This document shows, piece after piece, positions 1 to 10,550 of a stretch of 64,000 nt of DNA. The notes beneath the pieces are model-generated. The model saw nothing but the letters and a program-made list of their open reading frames with translations, had not been told where the DNA came from and searched no databases. A program made the position numbers and the translations under genes. Positions within the stretch are counted from its first letter, which is position 1. The number at the start of each line of letters is the position of its first letter. Source of the DNA: Deinococcus apachensis DSM 19763 (GTDB lineage: Bacteria; Deinococcota; Deinococci; Deinococcales; Deinococcaceae); NCBI RefSeq assembly GCF_000381345.1, contig NZ_KB906404.1:62001-126000 (forward strand), read 5' to 3'.

Positions 1-3000
1 GCGGGAGCGGCAAGTCCTCGGTGGTCCGCGCGGGGCTGCTGCCCGCCCTATGGTCCGGGGCGCTGCCGGGCTCGGGCAAGTGGTTCGTGGCGACCCTGCT
101 GCCCGGCCCGCACCCGCTCGCGGCGCTGGGAGCGGCCCTCACCGGAGTCGCTCTGCGCTCCCCGCCCCCGGACCTGCTGGGTGCTGGGGACCTAACGGCC
201 CTCGCACCAGCCATCCTGCCCTCGGACCCGGAAACCGAACTCCTCGTGGTGATCGACCAGTTCGAGGAAGTCTTCACCCTGACCAGGGACGTGCGCGAGC
301 GGGACGCGCTGCTGGCGGGAATCGCCGAAGCTGTGGGCGCGGAGGACAGCCGGGTGCGGGTGGTCGTCACCCTGCGCGCCGACTTCTACGACCGGCCGCT
401 GCTGCACCCGGCGACCGCCGGGCTGATGCGCGAGCACACCCTGGCCCTCACCCCGCTGAGCCCGGAGGACCTCGCCCGGGCGGTGACCGGACCTGCCCGC
501 CGCGCGGGGCTGAACCCGGAGCCCGCGCTCACTGTCGCCCTCGTCCGCGACGCAGGGGGCAGCCCGGCCCGCTGCCGCTGCTGCAATACGCGCTGACCGA
601 ACTCTACGAGCGCCGCGAGGGCCGCACCCTGACCCTCGCCGCCTACGAGGCGCTGGGCGGCCTGCGCGGCACGCTGGCCCGGCGGGCGGAAGGACTGCTC
701 GCGTCGCTGGGCAAGGCCGAGCGGCCCCTGGTGCGCGAGGTCTTCCTGCGCCTGGTGACCCTGGGCGAGGCGGGCGAGGAGACCCGGCGCCGCGCCCCCC
801 TGGCCGAACTGCACGCCCTGGACGAGGAGCGGGTGCCCGAGGTGCTGGACCTCTACACCGGGCGCCGCCTGCTCACCGCCGACCACGACCCCCTGACCCG
901 TGAGCCCACCGTCGAGGTCGCCCACGAGGCGCTGCTGACCGGGTGGCCCACCCTGCGCGCCTGGCTGGACTCGGCCCGGGAGGACCTGCGGCGCCAGAGG
1001 TTGCTCGCCCGGCGAGCCCACGAGTGGCGGGGGGCGGACCGGGACCCCGGCGCCCTGCTGCGCGGCGCCCCGCTCGCCGAGGCGGAGGCCTGGGCCCGGG
1101 GGGCGTCCCTGCGCCTCACCCCGGAGGAGACCGAGTACCTGGCGGCCAGCGCGGCGCAGCGGGACCGGGAGACGGCGGAGGAGGGCGCGCGGCAGGCCCG
1201 CGAGCGGCATCTCGAAGGCCGGGCGCGGCGCTTTCTTACAGCGCTGTCGGCGGTGCTGCTGGTCTCCACCGTGCTGGCGGGCGGGCTGAGCTTGTGGGCG
1301 CTGCGCAGCCGCCAGGAGGCCCACGCCAGCCTCGCCCGCAGCGAGAGCCAGCGGCTGGCCGCCGAGGCGACGGCCCTGCTGAACGGTCGGGGTGACCCGG
1401 AACTCGCTGCGCTGCTCGCCGTCCACGCGACCCGCCTCTCGCCCACCCGCGAGGCCGACCTTGCCCTGCAACGCGCCGCGCAGCACGACTTCGGGCGCAA
1501 GCTCTTCCAGATTGGGGGCTATCCCGAGACACTGGCGGCCTCCCCGGACGGGCGCTCTGTCGCGGTGGGTACCTACGCGGGCAGTTCGGGGACGGCGGCG
1601 GTGCGGTTGTGGGACGCTCGCTCAGGAACCGCCAGCGTCCTGTGGCAGGACGTGGCAGGTAATCCGGGGCCGCTTTCCTTTTCCCCCGATGGCCGCCTCC
1701 TGAGCTTCACCACCTTCGACCGGGACTACACGCGCTCCACCGTGCGGCTGTACGACGTGGACAGCCGCACCGTGCGGTGGACGCGCAAGCTGACGGGAAA
1801 CGGGAGACTCTTCCTCTCGGCCTCCGGGGTAGGTCTGCTGGGGCTGGACGGCGCCCCCTCCGAGGTCGTTTCCCTCGCGGACGGTCGGAGGCGGCGGGTG
1901 CTGCCCCCAGACCTCGACGGGTGGATAGGAGCGGTGTCCCCCGACGGGCGGCGGCTGGCCCTGGCGGCCGGGAACGACCTGCGGGTGCTGGACGCCCGCA
2001 CGGGCGAGGGGGAGTTCACCCTGCGCGGCCACACTCGCCCGGTGCTCGACGTGACCTTCGCCCCGGACAGCCGGACGCTCCTCAGCGGCAGCGCCGACAC
2101 GACCGCGCGGGTCTGGGACGCAGCGCGGGGCCTGCTGCGGCACACTCTGGGCGCGCACACCGAGTCGGTGGGGCGGGTAGCGTTTTCCCCTGATGGGCGC
2201 TTCCTCCTCACCGGGGGTCGCGACCGGGTGGTGCGGGTCTGGGAGGTGGGGGCGCTCTCAGGGGGGCGTGAGGCGTGGCTGCTCCCCACCCCCGCCCTGG
2301 GCACGGATAACGCCGGGTTCCTGGGGGGGCAGGTGGTCACGGCCAACTTCGACGGGAATGTGCGGGCCTGGCCCCAGGGTGGCCCCAACCCGCCCGACGC
2401 CTACTCGTTCGGTGGGGACTCCGTGCGCGGCCTGTCGTTCTCACCGGACGGCACGACCCTCTGGGCGGGCAACGTGACCCGGGGGCTGCGCGGCTGGAAT
2501 GTGGTCAGCGGCCGCCTGGTCGGCAACCAGCCTCAATTCTCGGCCCTGCGCGTCATCGTGGCGCCGGACGGCCAGCTCTACGCCTCCTCGGAGCGCTTCG
2601 TTCAGGAGTGGGATTCGCGGGGGGCGCAGCGCTTGCGAATGTACAAGAGCCCGGGAGGAAGGGCCCTCGCCGTGAGCCCCGGGGGTGAGCGCCTCGCGTT
2701 GGGGGGTGACGGCCTGTGGGTGTTCGACCGAGCAGCCGGGCGCGCCGGACAGCCTGTCTTTCACCTGAAAAGTGCCGACCAGGCGGCCCGCCAGGACCTG
2801 AACGGGGTCGCCTACGGCCGCCGCTTCCTCGTCACGGCCTCTGACACGACCTCCGGCGCGCACGTCTGGGACGCAAACACCGGCGAACACCTGCGCGCCC
2901 TGAAACCCACCCTCGCCCTAGAGGGGCCAAGCAGCCCCTTCGCGGGGGACGTGGCCCTCTCGCCCGACGAGTCGCTGGTGGCCGTGGGCGCCCGGAACGG

Positions 3001-3418
3001 CGAGGTGCACCTGTTCAACCCGGCGAGCGGCCGACAGATACGCTTCCTGGGACCGCTGACCGGACGTGGCGCCGTGCAGGCCGTGCGCTTCTCGCCGGAC
3101 GGCCGCCTGCTGCTCACTGCCACCTTGAACGGTACGGTCCTGCTGTGGGACACGACGACGTGGATGCAGGTGCGCGCCCTGGCCTCCTACGGTGGGGCGC
3201 GGGTGATGAGCGCCACCTTCAGCCCGGATGGGGGGTGGGTTGCGCTGAGCACCTCGGGCGGCTGGGTCCACCGCACGCCCACCACCCTGCCGGACCTGCG
3301 GCGCCGCGTCTGCGCGCGGGTGGTCCGCGATTTCCTCGATGAGGAGCCGCAGGTGTACGGCCTCGCCCCGGGTACGCTGGCCTGCCCCGACGATCGGGAA
3401 CGGACCCGGCTGGAGTGA
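1..3418 (+). CDS. nSTAND-type NTPase with WD40 propellers (5' partial, frameshifted)
   Basis: This is the 3' part of a STAND signalling ATPase. The window opens on the P-loop (GSGKSS, 3-20). Walker B follows (LLVVIDQFEE, 240-269), then a helical STAND region, one membrane helix (about 1232-1297) and some 13 degenerate WD40 repeats to 3290, enough for two seven-bladed propellers. The reading frame breaks at 555-559: a five-G run should hold six G, because VRDAGG continues in the other frame as QPGPLPLLQYALTELY. The stop is TGA at 3416. The N-terminal effector domain typical of the family lies outside the window. STAND proteins usually couple ligand sensing to oligomerisation; the ligand here is unknown. 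The frameshift may be a sequencing indel or a real null allele. Confidence 0.85.
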   Translation, partial: RERQVLGGPRGAAARPMVRGAAGLGQVVRGDPAARPAPARGAGSGPHRSRSALPAPGPAGCWGPNGPRTSHPALGPGNRTPRGDRPVRGSLHPDQGRARAGRAAGGNRRSCGRGGQPGAGGRHPARRLLRPAAAAPGDRRADARAHPGPHPAEPGGPRPGGDRTCPPRGAEPGARAHCRPRPRRRGQPGPLPLLQYALTELYERREGRTLTLAAYEALGGLRGTLARRAEGLLASLGKAERPLVREVFLRLVTLGEAGEETRRRAPLAELHALDEERVPEVLDLYTGRRLLTADHDPLTREPTVEVAHEALLTGWPTLRAWLDSAREDLRRQRLLARRAHEWRGADRDPGALLRGAPLAEAEAWARGASLRLTPEETEYLAASAAQRDRETAEEGARQARERHLEGRARRFLTALSAVLLVSTVLAGGLSLWALRSRQEAHASLARSESQRLAAEATALLNGRGDPELAALLAVHATRLSPTREADLALQRAAQHDFGRKLFQIGGYPETLAASPDGRSVAVGTYAGSSGTAAVRLWDARSGTASVLWQDVAGNPGPLSFSPDGRLLSFTTFDRDYTRSTVRLYDVDSRTVRWTRKLTGNGRLFLSASGVGLLGLDGAPSEVVSLADGRRRRVLPPDLDGWIGAVSPDGRRLALAAGNDLRVLDARTGEGEFTLRGHTRPVLDVTFAPDSRTLLSGSADTTARVWDAARGLLRHTLGAHTESVGRVAFSPDGRFLLTGGRDRVVRVWEVGALSGGREAWLLPTPALGTDNAGFLGGQVVTANFDGNVRAWPQGGPNPPDAYSFGGDSVRGLSFSPDGTTLWAGNVTRGLRGWNVVSGRLVGNQPQFSALRVIVAPDGQLYASSERFVQEWDSRGAQRLRMYKSPGGRALAVSPGGERLALGGDGLWVFDRAAGRAGQPVFHLKSADQAARQDLNGVAYGRRFLVTASDTTSGAHVWDANTGEHLRALKPTLALEGPSSPFAGDVALSPDESLVAVGARNGEVHLFNPASGRQIRFLGPLTGRGAVQAVRFSPDGRLLLTATLNGTVLLWDTTTWMQVRALASYGGARVMSATFSPDGGWVALSTSGGWVHRTPTTLPDLRRRVCARVVRDFLDEEPQVYGLAPGTLACPDDRERTRLE

Positions 3419-3743
3419 GGGGTGGTGGCAGCAGGATGCCATCTGCCGCCGTGAAATCGCCGTGTCAGCCCCGAGCGGGAACCGTTCCCAGCGTCATCTC
3501 GTGGTTCGGGGAGACTCCGGCCGGGTGTGGGGGCTGCCCATTCCGATTGAAAGTCCCATGTCTGTGTCCTCCGGCGTTCCTGTGGGTGTGAACGCTTCCT
3601 CGCCGCCTTCGGCGGGCAACCGGGCAAGTATACCGGAGGCGCCCTCCTGCCCGGTTGCCTCGCTCAGAGGCCGGACGAGACACCCTCCCGAATCCGTCCC
3701 CTCATGAAGTCACCGGATAGACAATTCATCCTTCATGGCCCGT
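3419..3743. other. intergenic, no feature seen
   Basis: About 325 bases between the STAND gene and the histidine kinase promoter. I see no supported ORF, no strong terminator hairpin with a T-run and no tRNA. Confidence 0.5.
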
Positions 3744-3749
3744 TAACAT
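3744..3749 (+). promoter_or_regulatory. -10 box TAACAT, leaderless
   Basis: TAACAT ends 7 bp before the ATG at 3757. This favours 3757 over the in-frame ATG at 3748, which overlaps the box. Confidence 0.5.
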
Positions 3750-3756
3750 GGCCGCG

Positions 3757-6700
3757 ATGCCCGAGTTGCTCTCCGTGGGTGCCTTCGACCTGCTCGACGA
3801 CCTGCCCCTCCCGGCCTATGTCAGCACCCTAGATGCCGCCGTCGTCTTCACCAACCGTGCCCTCGCCGATCTGAGCGGGCTTCCCGTCCAGGCGCTGCTG
3901 GGAGACGGCCTGGCGGCCCTCATTCACCCCGGGGACCGGTTGGCGGCCCTGAAGGCCTGGACGCGTGCCTGGGCCAGGGGGGAAGCCACCGAACACGAGG
4001 TTCGGCTGCGGACGGCGGGCGGGGAGGACCGCTGGTACTGCGTTCAGAGCCGCCCCCGAAACCGGGAAGGACAGCGCACGGTCATCAGCACCTGCCAGGA
4101 TATCCACGCCCTGAAGTGCGTCGAGGACCGCGCGGGGAAGCTTCAGCGCATCACCGCCGCCCTCGCGGGGGCGCGGGACGTGGCGGACGTCCTCGCGGTG
4201 CTCCCGGAGGTCGCCCGCGCCCTCGCGGCTCCCCGGGCAAGCGTGTCCGTCCTGCGCGCCGGGGGAACTGAGCTGCACCTGATCGGCTCGGTCGGCTACC
4301 CGGGGGGGAGCCTGGAGGGCTTCCGGGTGCTTCCCAGCGACCTCTCTCTCCCCGCGACGGACGTGATTCGCACCGGGGCGCCCCTCTCCCTACCCTTCGA
4401 GGTCCTCGCGGCGCGTTACCCGCATCTGGCGGGCAGGCTCGGTGAGCACACCCGCGACCTGATCCTGCTTCCGCTGATCGCAAAGGGCCACCCGGTGGGC
4501 GTCCTCACGCTGGGCTTTCTGGAACCGCACGATTCCGGGGACGCCGAGCGCACCTTCATGCTCACGCTCGCCGGGCTGCTCGCGCAGGCCCTGGAACGCG
4601 CCCGCCTGCACGAGGAGGAACGCGCCGCGCAGGCGAGGGAGCGCGCCCTGCTGGACGCCGCGCCCGTCCTGATGTGGACCTCGCGCCCCGGGGAGGACAC
4701 CACGCGCTTCAACCGCACCTGGGCCGAGTACACCGGGCTGGACGTGGCCCTGACGGGGGAGGCCTGGCAGGGGACCATCCACCCGGACGATCTCGCGGCC
4801 GTGCAGGAGGCGCGCGAACGGGGCTTGGCCGCCGGGGAAACCTACGCCTGCGACGTGCGGCTGCGCCGCCGGGACGGCGCGTACCGCTGGCACCACGTCA
4901 CCGTCCGGCCCTTCCAGGGGGACGAGTGGCTGGGGCTCGCCACCGAGGTCCACGAGTGGTACGAGGCGGAGAAGCGGCTGCACCTGACCCTGGAGGCGAG
5001 CGGGCTGGGCGTGTGGACCCTGGACGTGGCAACCGGGATCGTCACCCGCACCCCCGAGACCCAGCGCCTCCTGGGCCTCGGGGAGGCGGTCGCGCCCATC
5101 TCGACCTTCTTCGCCCGGGTGCATGAGGAGGACCTCCCGGCCGTCGAGGCGGCGTTCGCGCGGGCCGTGGAGCTGGGTGGGCCGGAGAGCTTCCGCATAG
5201 AGCACCGCTTCTTCCGGGGGGACGGCATCAAGATCTGGGTGGAGCAGCTCACCCGGGTCGAGCGGGGTGAGGATGGCGAGGCCCGTCGTCTGCTGGGGGT
5301 CACGGCGGACATCACCGCGCGCAAGCAGGCCGAAACCCGGCTCACCCTGCTCGCTGGCGCGGGCGAGACGCTCGCACAGGACCTCGACATGCGCGAGACC
5401 CTGACGCGCCTCACCACGCTCGCCGTGCCCCGCCTCGCCGACTGGTGCGCCGTGTACCTCCCGCAGCCGGACGGCAGCCTGCGTCCCCAGGCCTACGCGC
5501 ACCGCTCCCCGGACAAGGCGCGGCTGGCCGAGAAGTACCTCGCCGCCTTCCCGCAGCGGGTGGACGACCCCGGCGCAGTGTCCAAGGTGTTCCGCGAGAA
5601 CGTGCCCGTGCTGCTGCCCCAGGTCACCGACGAGATGCTGGGTGCCCTGCCCATCCCGGACGAGCAGCGCGCGCTCCTGAGGGCCTTCGGCTTTGGCTCG
5701 TCGCTGCTGGTGCCGCTGGCGGTTCGCGGGCGGGTGCTGGGCACCCTGAGCCTCGCCCTCCACGGCTCGGGCCGCACCTTTACCGCGGACGACGTGCCCT
5801 TCGCGCAGGAACTCGCCCGCCGCGCGGCCCTCGCGCTGGAAAACGCCCGGCTCTACGCCCAGGCCCGCGACCTGAACGCCGACCTGGAGGGCCGGGTGGC
5901 CGAGCGCACCGCCGAGCTGGAGGCGCGCAACCGGGCGCTGGAGGCCTTTGCGGAGCTGTCGCGCGACCTCGCCGCCGAGCCCGATCCCGCCACGCTGGTG
6001 GGCCGCGCGCAGGAAATCCTGGTGTCCCTGCTCCCCAGCGGGGCGAGCACCTACTACGAGCCGGGGAGGGACCGTTGGGGGCTGCGCTCCTACCGGGGCG
6101 AATTCCGCAACCCGGCGCTGCTCCCCGCCCTGCGGCGCGGCCTGCCCCGCGGCACGACGCCCAACATCGACCGGCCCTTCGACACTGGGGCGCCCTACTA
6201 CCAGGGCCGCTACGACCCCGCGACGGTGCCTGCGGCGACCGAGATGGTGCGCGAGATCGGCGCGACGGCCAGCCTGCCCGTCTTGGTGGGGGGAAGGCCG
6301 CGCGGGGTGCTCGTCGTGGGCACGTACGAGGCGCGGCCCTGGACCCCCGAGGAGCGCGCGCTGCTGGAGACGGTGGCCCGGTCCCTGGGGCTCGCGCTGG
6401 AGCGGGCGGACGCTCTGCGGGAGTTGCAGCGCGAGCGGACCTTTCTCTCGGCGCTCCTCGACAGCCTCTCCGAGGGGATCGTCGCGTGCGACGCCTCGGG
6501 GCACCTCACCCTGTTCAACCGCGCGACGCGCGAGCTCCACGGCCTGCCCGAGACCCCGCTGCCGCCAGAGGGGTGGGCGGAGCATTACGACCTGTACCGC
6601 GCGGACGGCGAGACACGGCTGCCGACCGCTGAGACCCCGCTGTACCGGGCCTTTCAGGGCGAGCATATCCGGGACGCGGAGATGGTGATCAGGCCCCGGC

Positions 6701-7563
6701 AGGGCGAGGCCCGCACCGTGCTGAGTGTCGGCTCCCCCATCATCGCAGCCGGGGGCGAGAGGCTGGGGGCGGTGGCCGCCATGCGTGACGTGACAGAGCG
6801 TTACCGGGCCGAGGCGGCGCTGCGCGAGGCGAACGAGAACCTGCGCCGCTCCAACCGGGAGCTGGAGCAGTTCGCCTACATCGCCAGCCACGACCTCCAG
6901 ACCCCCGCCCGCGCGGTGACGAGCTTCGCCGAACTCTTGGAGCTGCGCTACGGGGATCGGCTCGACGAGCGCGGGCACGCCTATCTGCGCCAGATCGTGC
7001 GCGGCGGGCAGCGCATGAAGCGCCTGGTGGACGATCTGCTCGCCTTTTCCCGCCTGAACACCCAGCAGCGGCCCCTGGAGCCGGTGGACGGCGCTGCCGT
7101 GCTGGCCGAGGTGCTGGACCTGCTCGCCCCCGACCTGGAGGCGACGGGTGGGGAGGTGGCCTCCGGGCCGCTGCCCACCGTGCGGGCCGATGAGGGTCAG
7201 CTCTCGCGGCTGCTCGTCAACCTGATTGGGAACGCGCTGAAGTACCACCGCCAGGGGGTGGCACCCCGAGTCCACGTCAGCGCCGAGCGGGACGGGCGGA
7301 TGTGGCGCTTCGCCGTCGCCGACAACGGCGTCGGGATCGAGCGCCGCTACCTGGAGCAGGTCTTCGAGCCGTTCAAGCGCCTGCACGCGCAGGATCAGGT
7401 CGAGGGCAGCGGTCTGGGGCTGGCCGTGAGCCGCAAGATCGTCGAGCGTCACGGCGGACGGCTGTGGCTGGAAAGCACCCCGGGTGAGGGCTCGACGTTC
7501 TTCTTCACCCTGCCGGACGTGGGGTCTTCGGGAGCCGGGGAAGCGTCAGGACCAGGTATCTGA
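3757..7563 (+). CDS. multi-PAS/GAF sensor histidine kinase
   Basis: Cytoplasmic hybrid-input histidine kinase of about 1270 residues without membrane helices. Domain order (approximate residues): PAS 20-125, GAF 135-285, PAS 300-405, PAS 410-525, GAF 535-700, coiled coil 705-735, GAF 735-890, PAS 900-1020, HisKA with the phospho-acceptor in IASHDLQTPAR (about 1045), then HATPase_c with NLIGNALKYH, DNGVGI, FEPFKRL and GSGLGLAV. The SHDLQ form of the H-box is typical of phytochrome-like kinases, but no bilin-binding domain is evident. No receiver domain or partner regulator lies next to it, so the output is unknown. Three PAS domains before the kinase core suggest integration of several small-molecule or redox cues. 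Confidence 0.93.
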   Translation: MPELLSVGAFDLLDDLPLPAYVSTLDAAVVFTNRALADLSGLPVQALLGDGLAALIHPGDRLAALKAWTRAWARGEATEHEVRLRTAGGEDRWYCVQSRPRNREGQRTVISTCQDIHALKCVEDRAGKLQRITAALAGARDVADVLAVLPEVARALAAPRASVSVLRAGGTELHLIGSVGYPGGSLEGFRVLPSDLSLPATDVIRTGAPLSLPFEVLAARYPHLAGRLGEHTRDLILLPLIAKGHPVGVLTLGFLEPHDSGDAERTFMLTLAGLLAQALERARLHEEERAAQARERALLDAAPVLMWTSRPGEDTTRFNRTWAEYTGLDVALTGEAWQGTIHPDDLAAVQEARERGLAAGETYACDVRLRRRDGAYRWHHVTVRPFQGDEWLGLATEVHEWYEAEKRLHLTLEASGLGVWTLDVATGIVTRTPETQRLLGLGEAVAPISTFFARVHEEDLPAVEAAFARAVELGGPESFRIEHRFFRGDGIKIWVEQLTRVERGEDGEARRLLGVTADITARKQAETRLTLLAGAGETLAQDLDMRETLTRLTTLAVPRLADWCAVYLPQPDGSLRPQAYAHRSPDKARLAEKYLAAFPQRVDDPGAVSKVFRENVPVLLPQVTDEMLGALPIPDEQRALLRAFGFGSSLLVPLAVRGRVLGTLSLALHGSGRTFTADDVPFAQELARRAALALENARLYAQARDLNADLEGRVAERTAELEARNRALEAFAELSRDLAAEPDPATLVGRAQEILVSLLPSGASTYYEPGRDRWGLRSYRGEFRNPALLPALRRGLPRGTTPNIDRPFDTGAPYYQGRYDPATVPAATEMVREIGATASLPVLVGGRPRGVLVVGTYEARPWTPEERALLETVARSLGLALERADALRELQRERTFLSALLDSLSEGIVACDASGHLTLFNRATRELHGLPETPLPPEGWAEHYDLYRADGETRLPTAETPLYRAFQGEHIRDAEMVIRPRQGEARTVLSVGSPIIAAGGERLGAVAAMRDVTERYRAEAALREANENLRRSNRELEQFAYIASHDLQTPARAVTSFAELLELRYGDRLDERGHAYLRQIVRGGQRMKRLVDDLLAFSRLNTQQRPLEPVDGAAVLAEVLDLLAPDLEATGGEVASGPLPTVRADEGQLSRLLVNLIGNALKYHRQGVAPRVHVSAERDGRMWRFAVADNGVGIERRYLEQVFEPFKRLHAQDQVEGSGLGLAVSRKIVERHGGRLWLESTPGEGSTFFFTLPDVGSSGAGEASGPGI

Positions 7564-7661
7564 CGCTTGCTGGGGAGGTTGGGGTGCGGCTGCCGAGCTC
7601 TCCCCCGGCGGGTCGGCTGAATCATTTCTCTCTAAAGGAGAAGAACGTCCGAGAACGTAGT

Positions 7662-7856
7662 TGTTCTCCCTCTCCCTCGTGAAGACAGGTAAAGCTGCGA
7701 AGCAGAGGGCCGGGGTGAGGGGGCGACGGAGCAGCGCCGACACTGGCAAGATGCTCGGCCCTTCTTTCCCGCCGCGCCGCAGGTCGTGCCCGTTCACCCC
7801 CTCTGCAAGCAGCTCTGCGAGTCCCAGCCTCCCCCCGCAAGGGGAAGGGGCAAAAA
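7662..7856. repeat. REP-pair (BIME-like) element, copy 1
   Basis: The left unit starts TTCTCCCTCTCCC and continues to GGCCGGGGTGAGGGGG. The right unit, near GTTCACCCCC to GGGGAAGGGGC, is a diverged inverted copy. The middle shares CCGCGCCGCAGGTCGTGCC with the copies near 13.0 and 53.3 kb. It fills the intergenic space between the kinase and the YczE-type gene. Confidence 0.7.
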
Positions 7857-7988
7857 GCACGTTCTGGAATAGCTTTCTGGCTAGTGGAAGTCGCGAATGA
7901 ACCGCGCTATTGGCCTGGGGAGGCTCGGGGAAACCGGCCACCCCTCCCCAGCAGGCTGTCCGCTCCTGCACGCCGCCGGGGAGAGTGC

Positions 7989-7994
7989 TACCCT
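7989..7994 (+). promoter_or_regulatory. -10 box TACCCT, leaderless
   Basis: Ends 7 bp before an in-frame GTG at 8002, which selects that start over an ATG 35 codons upstream. Confidence 0.55.
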
Positions 7995-8001
7995 CGCCCG
8001 T

Positions 8002-8667
8002 GTGCCTCGCCCGGCCCCCCTCGCGCCCCTGACCCGTCTGCCCCTGCTGGGGCGGTACGCGCTGCTCGTCTTCGGCCTCTTCCTGTACGGCCTGAGCCTG
8101 CGCCTGATGCTCGACGCGCGGGTGGGCCTGGCCCCCTGGGAGGCCTTTCACCTCGGCGTGACCCATCACCTGCCCCTGAGCATCGGGATGGTCAGCGTGC
8201 TGACGGGCGTGCTCATCGTGACCTTCACGGCGCTGCGGCTGCGCGAGCGCATCGGCCCGGGGACGGTGATCAACGTCGTGCTGATCGGCGTGTTCCTCGA
8301 CCTGCTGGGACCGCTGGTGCCCGACCCGGCGACCGTCCTGGGCCGCTGGGTGCAGTTTGTCCTCGGCGTGGCGCTGCTGGGCTTCGCCACCGGAACCTAC
8401 GTGGCGGCGGGTCTGGGGGCCGGACCGCGGGACGGCCTGATCCTGGGACTGAGCCGCCGGACCGGCTGGGACGTGGCGCGCGTCCGCACCGGGATCGAAC
8501 TCGTCGTGCTGGCGCTGGGCTGGCTTCTGGGCGGCCTGGTCGGGTGGGGCACGCTGGTGTTCGCGCTGGGGAGTGGCCCGGCGATGGGTCTGGGCATGGC
8601 GCTGTACGGCCTGCGGCGCGGCGCCAAACGGGAAACGGCCCCGGTCCCCGCCCCCGCCGCGCGCTAG
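8002..8667 (+). CDS. YczE/YitT-like integral membrane protein
   Basis: About 221 residues, mostly hydrophobic, with five or six predicted helices. The pattern LFLYGLSLRLMLDARVGLAP and the glycine-rich GLGAGPRDGLILGLSRRTG match the YczE/YyaS/YitT group of uncharacterised membrane proteins. The GTG start is chosen from the -10 spacing, since the region upstream looks non-coding. The TAG stop (8665-8667) forms the first half of the -10 box of the next gene. Substrate and role are not known for this group; a transport function is only a guess. Confidence 0.8.
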   Translation: MPRPAPLAPLTRLPLLGRYALLVFGLFLYGLSLRLMLDARVGLAPWEAFHLGVTHHLPLSIGMVSVLTGVLIVTFTALRLRERIGPGTVINVVLIGVFLDLLGPLVPDPATVLGRWVQFVLGVALLGFATGTYVAAGLGAGPRDGLILGLSRRTGWDVARVRTGIELVVLALGWLLGGLVGWGTLVFALGSGPAMGLGMALYGLRRGAKRETAPVPAPAAR

Positions 8668-8670
8668 CCT
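8665..8670 (+). promoter_or_regulatory. -10 box TAGCCT overlapping the upstream stop codon
   Basis: TAGCCT ends 6 bp before ATG 8677. Its first three bases are the TAG stop of the preceding gene. Confidence 0.55.
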
Positions 8671-8676
8671 GCCCCC

Positions 8677-9102
8677 ATGACCGCTCCCCTGACGCTCACC
8701 GAGGGCGGCAACCTCTACGACCGCATCGGCCCGGAGGCGCTCGCCGCCCTGGTGACCCGCTTCTACACCCGCGTGGGCGCCCACCCCGACCTGGCGCCCA
8801 TCTTCCCTGCTGACCTGACCCGCACCGCCGAGAAGCAGCTCGCGTTCCTGACGGGCTTCACGGGCGGGCCTCCCCTGTACCACCAGCGCTTCGGGCATCC
8901 CCGGCTGCGTGCCCGGCACCTGCCCTTTCCCATCACGCCCACCCGGGCGCGGGCCTGGCTCGCCTGCATGAACGCCGCCCTGCGCGAGACGCCCGAGATC
9001 GGGGAGGCCGAAGCGCGCGAGCTGTACGCCGCCCTCTCCCGGGTGGCCGCCTACATGGTGAACACGCCGGAGGAAGGGGAGCCGAACCTGGACAACTCTT
9101 GA
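8677..9102 (+). CDS. group II truncated hemoglobin
   Basis: A 141-residue globin-fold protein. YDRIG starts the B-helix region and FYTRVGAHPDLAPIFP matches the CD/E part of group II truncated hemoglobins. LRARHLPFPI carries the proximal histidine (F8), and the Trp of RAWLACM fits the G8 position. Length and the HLPFPI signature fit the TrHbO/YjbI family, which binds O2 and other diatomic ligands and is often tied to oxidative or nitrosative stress. Its ATG follows a TAGCCT box by 6 bp, so it is probably transcribed on its own as a leaderless message, although only 9 bp separate it from the upstream membrane gene. Confidence 0.92.
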   Translation: MTAPLTLTEGGNLYDRIGPEALAALVTRFYTRVGAHPDLAPIFPADLTRTAEKQLAFLTGFTGGPPLYHQRFGHPRLRARHLPFPITPTRARAWLACMNAALRETPEIGEAEARELYAALSRVAAYMVNTPEEGEPNLDNS

Positions 9103-9145
9103 CAATTGACTAGCAGGGTCACGGTGCGGCGGCGCCCGCTCTGCC

Positions 9146-9151
9146 TACACT
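9146..9151 (+). promoter_or_regulatory. -10 box TACACT, leaderless
   Basis: Ends 6 bp before ATG 9158. No good -35 lies 16-19 bp upstream. Confidence 0.55.
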
Positions 9152-9157
9152 GACCCA

Positions 9158-10252
<1,095 letters not shown>

Positions 10253-10267
10253 ACGATCAAAGAAGGA

Positions 10268-10303
10268 GGGGCCGGGGAGGAGGATTTTCCCGGCCCCTTG
10301 TCT
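10268..10303 (+). terminator. rho-independent terminator after aroF
   Basis: Perfect 9-bp stem GGGGCCGGG / CCCGGCCCC (10268-10276 with 10289-10297), followed by a short T stretch. Confidence 0.7.
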
Positions 10304-10327
10304 GTGCCTGGAGGAAAAAGCGGGGCT

Positions 10328-10465
10328 GTTCTCCCTTTCCCCCCGCCGGAGAGGGTCGAGGTGAGGGGCCGTGCGAGCATCCTGGGCGCCACCAAGAGGG
10401 CCAGCCTCAGCTCCTGACCCGCCCACCCGGCCTCCGCTCTGCAAGCCGCTCCGAGGGTCAAGGGG
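10328..10465. repeat. REP-pair element, degenerate copy 2
   Basis: TTCTCCCTTTCCCCCC then GAGGGTCGAGGTGAGGGGCCGTG resembles the left unit of the element. CTCTGCAAGCCGCTC matches the right part of the 7.7 kb copy. The middle is diverged and the right inverted unit is mostly lost. Confidence 0.5.
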
Positions 10466-10550
10466 TGCGAGGGACTGGCGGATACCATCCAGCACCTGAA
10501 GGGCTTTTGGGGCCGCAGCTCAGATCGCCATGCCCACCAGCTCCCCCACT

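Noticed and set aside
4390..7452. 1020-codon open frame on the minus strand
   Set aside because: Shadow of the histidine kinase in GC-rich DNA; no domain, low-complexity composition.
9099..9111. TTGACA and TTGACT as -35 boxes for aroF
   Set aside because: They lie more than 30 bp from the TACACT box and no other -10 is at the right distance.
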